A stretch of DNA of 64,000 bases, from assembly GCF_900184245.1 (NCBI RefSeq), contig NZ_FXXB01000007.1, positions 558,001 through 622,000 on the forward strand, given 5' to 3'. The translations under genes and the position numbers were made by a program. Below, one piece after another: positions 61,505 to 64,000 of this stretch; positions within the stretch are counted from its first letter, which is position 1; each line of letters begins with the position of its first letter. Under the pieces are notes generated by a model that saw nothing but the letters and a program-made list of their open reading frames with translations, was not told the DNA's origin and searched no databases. The DNA is from Brachybacterium massiliense (GTDB taxonomy: Bacteria; Actinomycetota; Actinomycetes; Actinomycetales; Dermabacteraceae).

Positions 61505-64000
61505 TCACCGCGGCGGCCGGAGATTGATCCGCGGCCAGTCCACGTCCTCCCCCATCAGCTTGATCAGGTCCTCCTGCCGGGGCTGGCCCATCACGGAGCG
61601 GTACGCGCCCAGGGTGCGCTGCAACCGCAGGTACTGGCGTGATTCGCGGCTGAGCGGCATGGCCGGCACGTAGCGTTCGATCTTGGCGGGGCCGTCGTGG
61701 AGCCAGAAGGGGCTGAGCCCGTCGCTGTCCGGTGGCTCGGCGGCGACGGCGGCGTCGAACATCGCTGCCCAGGGATCGTCGTAGCCCTCGGAGAGCGCCG
61801 CATCGCCATGGCAGTGGGCGATGTTCCGGCGGATGGCGTGCCCCTTGTATCGGTGCACGCGGCCTTCGCGCTGTTCGAGGTCCACGGGGTTGCCGGGCAG
61901 GTTCCAGTGGACGATGGCGTGGCTGTAGGTGTGGAAGTCCAGGCCCTCCTGTCCCACGGAGGTGCTGGCGAGCACGAACGGCCAGAACGGCGAGTTGAAG
62001 CTGTCGCGCACCGAGGCCTCCCGCTTCTCCGCCTCCTCGGAGCTCAGGGTGCGCCCGAACCGCGCTGCGATGTGGGAGTTCAGCTTGTGCGTGGCCACCT
62101 CGATTTTGGAGCCGTCGGAGCGCAGCTCGTGCACTTCGTTCGCGGCGGTGCGGATCGCGGCCGTGGTGCGGATCCTGGCGGCCAGTGCCTCGGCCCGGGC
62201 GGCCGGCTCGTCGCGCCGGAGCCCCAGTGCGTCGACGAGGGTGTGCACGTACTCGTCGAGCATCGACTGCAGATTGCCGTCCAGGCAGTAGCGGAGTGCC
62301 AGATGCCAGTAGCCGTCGGTCTCCTCGGCCCCGGCACCGGTGGCGGCGCGCACGGCGGCCATCGTCTCGGGCCGGTTCAGCAGGCTGCGCAGGCCCGCGC
62401 TGATCTCGTGGGCGGCGCGGCGCACGTGGACATCGGCGTAGGAGCGCTCCCCGCCGGCGGCGCGGCCCACGGCGCGCAGCGCGCACACCCCGGGCGCGGC
62501 GATCGCCACCTGGGCGAGCACTGCGGCGAGATCCTCCGGCGGGGCGCCGAGCACCTCCCAGTCCGGGGCGAGCGCGAAGTCGACGTGGTCGCGGAAGCGG
62601 TTGATGGTCTCGTCCTCCCCGTCCGCGCCTTCGCCGCTGCCGTGCAGGCCGAGGTCCTCGAGCCCCAGCGCGCCGTCGAGGAGGTAAGGGGCCACGCCGT
62701 ACCAGCCGGCGGTCTGCCCCTTCGTGTCCTGCACGGGCAGCTCGAGCGCGTCCAGGCGCTGCTGGATCCTGCCGGTCACCACCTCCAGCAGTCGCTCACG
62801 CTCCAGCGGGAGCTGCTCACCGGTCTCCCGGGCGATCGCGAGCGGGTCCCCGAGCTCGGCGAGCGCGACCGAGGGGTGGAGCAGCGCCAGGTGCGGCAGG
62901 TTCATCAGCTTCCCATCGGCAACGGCGAAGCGCAGCAGCGGCGAGGCGCGCGGCCCGTCGTACAGCGCCGGAGCGCCCCTCCCCTGCCCCGGGGCGAAGG
63001 CGCTGAGCCGTCGGTCCGTTTCGTAGCTGAACAGGGCGGAGATCGCCTTCGGCACCACGCTCCAGGCGGAGAACACCAGGCGTTTGGTGAAGCTGCGCGC
63101 GCCCTCGGTCGCGAAGGGGCCGCCCGGGGTGGTGTACGGCAGAGAGGGCGGGAGCCAGGCGAGCTTCCACACGCCGCGCTCCATGGCGGCGTCGATCATG
63201 GCGCGGAGCTTGGGGTTGCCGGGGTCGATCTCGCGGAACCGGTGCACGTCGTCCCAGGAGAGTAGGCCGTGTCGGTGCAGGTGCAGCAGCGCCGCGAGGT
63301 CCTCGTCGCCCTCGTGGGCGAGGTCGAGGGTGCGGCGCTGGGCCACGTAGGCCGACGGGTCCATGAGGTTCACCGGGAAAGGGCTCGAGCGCCAGAACTC
63401 GAACATGTCCATGCCGTGGGCGCGGCGGCCGATCGCGTCGGCCGCAGTCCACACCTCGAGGTCGCCTGGCCGCAGCTCGAGGGACGGCATCTCCATCTCG
63501 CGCAGCATCCCGTCGGCCACCGCGGTGGAGCCCAGGCGCTCGGTGCGGGACATGACCCGCTGAAGCTCCGCCTGGGCCCGGGCCGTCGCCTCCTCGGCGC
63601 GGCGCGTGCCCTCGTCGGTGCCCTGGAGCATGCCCTCGCGCACGTGGGCGAGATGCTCCCGCACGAGGTCCGCGCGGTCGGGGCCGGCCAGGAAGGCGAT
63701 GGTGTCGTGGAAGTCCTGGTGGTGGTCCTCGGCGTCGAGCTCGTCAGGCAGCGTGAACATCTTGTACGGGGTGGCGGAGAGCACGAGCGACTTCGCCGAG
63801 GGATGCATGATGATCTTCTGCGCGAGCTTCTGGGCATCTGAGTAGTGCTCGTCGCCGCTGCTGCGGGCACCGGGGAACAGGTCCTTGAAGCGCTGGAACT
63901 CGTCAAGGATGACAAGGTCGGGGGCGAGCCTCGTGACGGCGGTGCGCGCCACCGCCATGCGCAGCGCGCCGATCATGCGCCGGCGTCGCCACCACATCTC
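61505..64000 (-). CDS. SNF2/SF2-type helicase, C-terminal part (runs off the right edge)
   Basis: At least 831 codons, with the frame still open at 64000. Visible motifs: Walker B-like VILDEFQRF, motif III SATPYK, a long insert, then the second RecA-like domain with TSVGQEGLDFHTYSHAIVHW and QREGRVHRYKGH (motifs V-VI). Walker A lies outside the window. ATGs near 63997 are internal to the family. Such helicases are common in defence islands, and this one stands beyond a type I R-M operon. Its last 40 residues are repeated in the remnant at 46.8 kb. Confidence 0.85.
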   Translation of the reverse strand, partial: EMWWRRRRMIGALRMAVARTAVTRLAPDLVILDEFQRFKDLFPGARSSGDEHYSDAQKLAQKIIMHPSAKSLVLSATPYKMFTLPDELDAEDHHQDFHDTIAFLAGPDRADLVREHLAHVREGMLQGTDEGTRRAEEATARAQAELQRVMSRTERLGSTAVADGMLREMEMPSLELRPGDLEVWTAADAIGRRAHGMDMFEFWRSSPFPVNLMDPSAYVAQRRTLDLAHEGDEDLAALLHLHRHGLLSWDDVHRFREIDPGNPKLRAMIDAAMERGVWKLAWLPPSLPYTTPGGPFATEGARSFTKRLVFSAWSVVPKAISALFSYETDRRLSAFAPGQGRGAPALYDGPRASPLLRFAVADGKLMNLPHLALLHPSVALAELGDPLAIARETGEQLPLERERLLEVVTGRIQQRLDALELPVQDTKGQTAGWYGVAPYLLDGALGLEDLGLHGSGEGADGEDETINRFRDHVDFALAPDWEVLGAPPEDLAAVLAQVAIAAPGVCALRAVGRAAGGERSYADVHVRRAAHEISAGLRSLLNRPETMAAVRAATGAGAEETDGYWHLALRYCLDGNLQSMLDEYVHTLVDALGLRRDEPAARAEALAARIRTTAAIRTAANEVHELRSDGSKIEVATHKLNSHIAARFGRTLSSEEAEKREASVRDSFNSPFWPFVLASTSVGQEGLDFHTYSHAIVHWNLPGNPVDLEQREGRVHRYKGHAIRRNIAHCHGDAALSEGYDDPWAAMFDAAVAAEPPDSDGLSPFWLHDGPAKIERYVPAMPLSRESRQYLRLQRTLGAYRSVMGQPRQEDLIKLMGEDVDWPRINLRPPR

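Overview
The window is high-GC DNA with dense, short-gapped operons, GTG/TTG starts, an Lsr2-type DNA-binding domain and a TPP riboswitch in front of thiC. Together these point to an actinobacterium. Ectoine hydroxylase plus several sugar-utilisation operons fit a salt-tolerant member of the Micrococcales (for example a Brachybacterium-like organism), but the genus is inference.

Left part (1-11.3 kb): the 5' end of ectD, a lipoprotein, a nucleoside deaminase, a VOC protein, two hypotheticals, an FGGY sugar kinase, an XRE-ImmA/PIN toxin-antitoxin-like pair, a small protein coupled to ribokinase, and a 1146-residue fusion of DEDDh exonuclease, Lsr2-like domain, Pif1-type helicase and BRCT. From 11.3 to 15.1 kb lies an AT-richer accessory segment. 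It holds a coiled-coil protein with a CorA-like membrane end whose gene is split near its start by a complete ISL3 element (8-bp target duplication found). The segment is followed by a second, slightly diverged copy of the helicase gene's 3' end. Then come a ParDE module with a palindromic operator, an ABC-class ATPase, a pRiA4b-type protein and an ankyrin protein.

Sugar operons: 20.0-27.1 kb is a LacI-led fructan operon (two permeases, lipoprotein binding protein, GH32, fructokinase). 31.0-37.7 kb is a LacI-controlled glycoside operon (GH43, MFS, GH2) with two matching operators and a terminator. 39.1-46.7 kb is a SorC-controlled cassette (fused DhaK-DhaL kinase plus a ribose-class ABC transporter). 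Between them lie a broken Fic gene, a SWIM-finger protein, an AlbA_2 (Schlafen-like) ATPase-family protein with a large palindrome touching its start codon, and a second ankyrin gene next to decayed pRiA4b and toxin fragments.

Right part (46.7-64 kb): a decayed stretch with the tail of a helicase and a truncated mcrC; riboswitch-thiC; a five-gene minus-strand type I restriction-modification operon whose first gene encodes an HTH protein with a degenerate HsdM-like core and an HsdS-like tail, and whose last gene is a GIY-YIG protein; a divergent lipoprotein/membrane-protein pair; and the C-terminal part of a large SNF2-like helicase that leaves the window. The 46.8-kb helicase tail matches this last gene, so the right half looks like a defence island that has undergone duplication and loss.
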